A stretch of 64,000 nt of DNA from Clavaria fumosa (lineage: Eukaryota; Basidiomycota; Agaricomycetes; Agaricales; Clavariaceae), in contig OX637800.1 in assembly GCA_951802425.1 (NCBI GenBank), positions 1,054,001 to 1,118,000 on the forward strand, in the 5' to 3' direction. Both the position numbers and the translations under genes were made by a program. The notes under the pieces are model-generated. The model made no database searches and was not told the DNA's origin. It saw only the letters and a list, made by a program, of their open reading frames with translations. Within the stretch, counting starts at the first letter, position 1. Each line of letters opens with the position of its first letter. Shown here one piece after another: positions 61,965 through 64,000 of the stretch.

Positions 61965-64000
61965 CTAGAGGGTATTGAGAGGTCCGGGTTTGTTCGGATA
62001 AGCTTGGTGGAAATCCAAAACGGCCTCGGAGGCGTGGGCAAGTTCCGTAGCGGGAAGCCAGGATGTTTCCTCATCGGTTCCTTCGTATCCGGACCACCGC
62101 ACCAGGTATAGGAGTTTGCAGGTGCGGCGTTTGTCGATCTTGGAGTCGAGCACTTCGGAGATTTCGTGCTCTAAGTCTCCATCAATCTCTACCGGAGGAG
62201 GCGGGGTGATGGTACGATTCGGAATTGTATTCGGAGTGACTGGCTCCAGCATGGAAATGTGGAAGACGGGGTGGACGGCTCGCATGGCCTCGGGGAGTCG
62301 GAGTACGAAGGAGTGTGAACCGGCCTCTCCGATGATCTCGAAAGGTCCGAGGAACTTGTCGGAGAGTTTTTTGGAGGGTCTGGTCGTACGGAAAAACTTC
62401 GCCTTTACGTATACTCGGTTTCCAACCTTAAACTCCGGTGCCGGAGTCCGATGTTTGTCCGCCGGACCCTGATAGCGACTCTGCGCTTCGGCGATTTGGT
62501 TACGGAGTTCTTGGTGCAGCTGATCCAAGTCTACAGCGAGCTCTCGGGCACGGACCGAAGTTACTTCGCGTTCGGGAAATACCGAGATATTCGGATGATA
62601 ACCCTTGTTCGCGAAGAACGGAGAAACCCCAGTGGTGGCGCTCGGGGCATTGTTGTAGGCAAACTCGGCGAGGGGTAGAAGCTGCGACCAGTTGTCCTGC
62701 TGGTAATTGCAGTAGCAATGGAGGTATTGTTCCAACGTCTGGTTAGTCCGCTCCGTCTGTCCGTCGCCCTCCGGATGATATCCGGAGGTGAAGTGTAAAG
62801 TCATGTCCAGGACTTTACCCAACGAGCGAAAAAAACGGGAAACGAACTCGGAGCTGCGATCGGAGGTGACATGCGACGGAACTCCATGTTTCGAGAAGAC
62901 ATGGAATACGAATAGACGGGCCAACTCCGCGGAGTTCACTTCGTCGGTCGTCAGGATGAAGATTCCCTGCTTCGTAAACCTATCAACAACCACCAATATT
63001 GCGGTAAAACCGGAGCTCTCAGGGAGTTGCTCGATGAAATCCATCGAAATGGAATTCCACGGTTTCTCGGGTATGGGTAGCTGCTTGAGCGTTCCATATG
63101 GCTTATGCCGAGGGGCTTTCGCCCTACCACAAGTCGTGCAAGACTTGCAAAAGTCCGATACGAATCCTCGGAGTTTCGGCCAGGTATAATCCCTGAAGAC
63201 CAAGGCCATAGTCTTGGTCCGACCGAAATGTCCGGCGAGCGGGTGATCATGTCTCGCGCGTAAAACGCGGAGTCGGAGGTCATTGACGTCCGGTACATAA
63301 ATCCGTCCGCGCTCGCGGAGAAGTCCGTCGTCGTCCATGGACCACTTAGGGTCCGCGGAGTTCGAGCGGAGGTCTTCTAGGATCGGGACGATCACAGGAT
63401 CGAGCAAGAGTCCAGACCGGATGTCCTCTCGGAGTTGATGATCGTCAATCACAAACGACGCGCGGAGTGCGGGTACGTAAAGCGACGAAGCTCGGAGAGA
63501 CGATATCAATTGTTCGCCGGAGAACATCGGCCGGAGGTTTTGCGGATTGACGCGGGCATAGTCGCTATCCCCCTCTTTGGGATAGACGTCCCAACGTCTA
63601 GTCAACGCATCGGGTTTCATTCCGAGGCGCCCGGGGCGGAATCGGATCACGAAATTGAACTGGGAAAGGAACTCCGACCACCTGGCTTGACGCCGGGTGA
63701 GCAGGCGGACCGTGGAGAAGTACTCTAGGTTCTTGTGGTCGGTAACAACGTTGACCGGAATTTCAGAACCTTTGAGATAGTGCCTCCAAGCGGTAAACAC
63801 CTCAAATATAGCGAGAAGTTCCTTATCGTGGGTGTCATAGTTCAGTTCGGAGACGCCTAGGGTGCGGGAATGAAAAGCGATAGGGTGGACTTCACCGTCG
63901 GAGGCGACCGTAGAAAGTATCGCGGCGACAGCGTAGTCCGAGGCGTCCGTTTCGACTATCAGCGGAGCTCCAGGTATGAAGTGCGAGAGGATCGGAGCCG
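61965..64000 (-). CDS. Gypsy 2 Pol: RNase H, integrase, chromodomain (partial)
   Basis: Open from the window edge to TGA-side end at 61965. RNase H: KELLAIFEVFTAWRHYLKGS and VVTDHKNLEYF. Integrase: an HHCC site with HDHPLAGHFGRTKT and CTTCGRAKA, then the core ISMDFIEQLP, VTSDRSSEFVSRF and GQTERTNQTLEQYL. A GPFEIIG-like linker and YLVRWSGYEGTDEETSWLP, a chromodomain, end the protein. No premature stop is visible in more than 600 codons, so this copy may still be competent. It belongs to a lineage different from gypsy 1 (different LTR length and C-terminus). Confidence 0.93.
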   Translation of the reverse strand, partial: APILSHFIPGAPLIVETDASDYAVAAILSTVASDGEVHPIAFHSRTLGVSELNYDTHDKELLAIFEVFTAWRHYLKGSEIPVNVVTDHKNLEYFSTVRLLTRRQARWSEFLSQFNFVIRFRPGRLGMKPDALTRRWDVYPKEGDSDYARVNPQNLRPMFSGEQLISSLRASSLYVPALRASFVIDDHQLREDIRSGLLLDPVIVPILEDLRSNSADPKWSMDDDGLLRERGRIYVPDVNDLRLRVLRARHDHPLAGHFGRTKTMALVFRDYTWPKLRGFVSDFCKSCTTCGRAKAPRHKPYGTLKQLPIPEKPWNSISMDFIEQLPESSGFTAILVVVDRFTKQGIFILTTDEVNSAELARLFVFHVFSKHGVPSHVTSDRSSEFVSRFFRSLGKVLDMTLHFTSGYHPEGDGQTERTNQTLEQYLHCYCNYQQDNWSQLLPLAEFAYNNAPSATTGVSPFFANKGYHPNISVFPEREVTSVRARELAVDLDQLHQELRNQIAEAQSRYQGPADKHRTPAPEFKVGNRVYVKAKFFRTTRPSKKLSDKFLGPFEIIGEAGSHSFVLRLPEAMRAVHPVFHISMLEPVTPNTIPNRTITPPPPVEIDGDLEHEISEVLDSKIDKRRTCKLLYLVRWSGYEGTDEETSWLPATELAHASEAVLDFHQAYPNKPGPLNTL

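Larger units (their letters stand above)
59512..64000 (-). mobile_element. Ty3/gypsy chromovirus 2, 3' part, runs off the window
   Basis: 3' LTR at 59512-60236 (725 bp, TGTCACGG to GTAACA on the plus strand), purine tract AAGAGGGGAATAC next to it, an antisense gene at 60465-61432, and Pol from 61965 to the window end. The 5' LTR, Gag and most of RT lie outside. The hexamer CGGAGT, or its complement, is strikingly frequent in LTR, non-coding and coding parts alike. Confidence 0.9.

Overview
The window reads as a transposon-dense stretch of a filamentous basidiomycete (Agaricomycete-type) nuclear genome. The evidence is short GT-AG introns of about 45-60 bp inside most genes, a KDZ-type transposase with its cysteine cluster, a Crinkler (CRN) header joined to a kinase-like domain, and gene families that I know mainly from mushroom genomes. 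I see no bacterial operons, rRNA, tRNA or CRISPR.

Layout. 1-7221: arm A of an almost identical inverted duplication (3' half of a Crinkler-kinase gene), split by a complete Ty1/copia element (907-6940) that itself carries a 1,065-bp palindromic DNA element (2752-3816). 7222-13123: a short tandem duplication, a worn multi-exon gene of unknown function (8104-9966) and a CpG-poor block ending in a satellite with a period near 177 bp. 13129-20186: a full-length Ty3/gypsy chromovirus on the minus strand. 20736-35473: a damaged second copia family, split by an 11.5-kb KDZ transposon (22772-34304) with at least four genes and ATGCATCA-rich terminal arrays. 35474-39595: arm B, holding the complete Crinkler-kinase gene in inverted orientation. 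39600-43630: CpG-stripped gypsy relics. 43630-45780: a Crinkler-type P-loop NTPase gene with stops and a frameshift. 47045-51000: a copia fragment, and an unknown gene split by the second palindromic element (49030-50094). 51156-56801: an integrase-domain gene split by an internally deleted copia copy (51920-55641), with a displaced IWS1 gene fragment directly upstream. 59512-64000: the 3' part of a second gypsy chromovirus that carries an antisense zinc-cysteine/coiled-coil gene.

How it fits together. Insertions are nested and can be ordered: Crinkler duplication, then copia into arm A, then the palindrome into copia; likewise the second copia, then KDZ into it. Target duplications are visible for five insertions (CATTC, TCGAG, CCTCC, TTGGCCA, AATTTGG), and the KDZ element sits at TTAA. 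LTR-to-LTR differences fall at CpG, and in-frame TGA stops often replace a likely CGA arginine codon, so cytosine-methylation decay appears to be eroding these elements. The strongest candidates for new biology are the KDZ element with its motif array in an intron, the palindromic element whose loop is flipped between copies, and a gypsy element with a self-priming signature.
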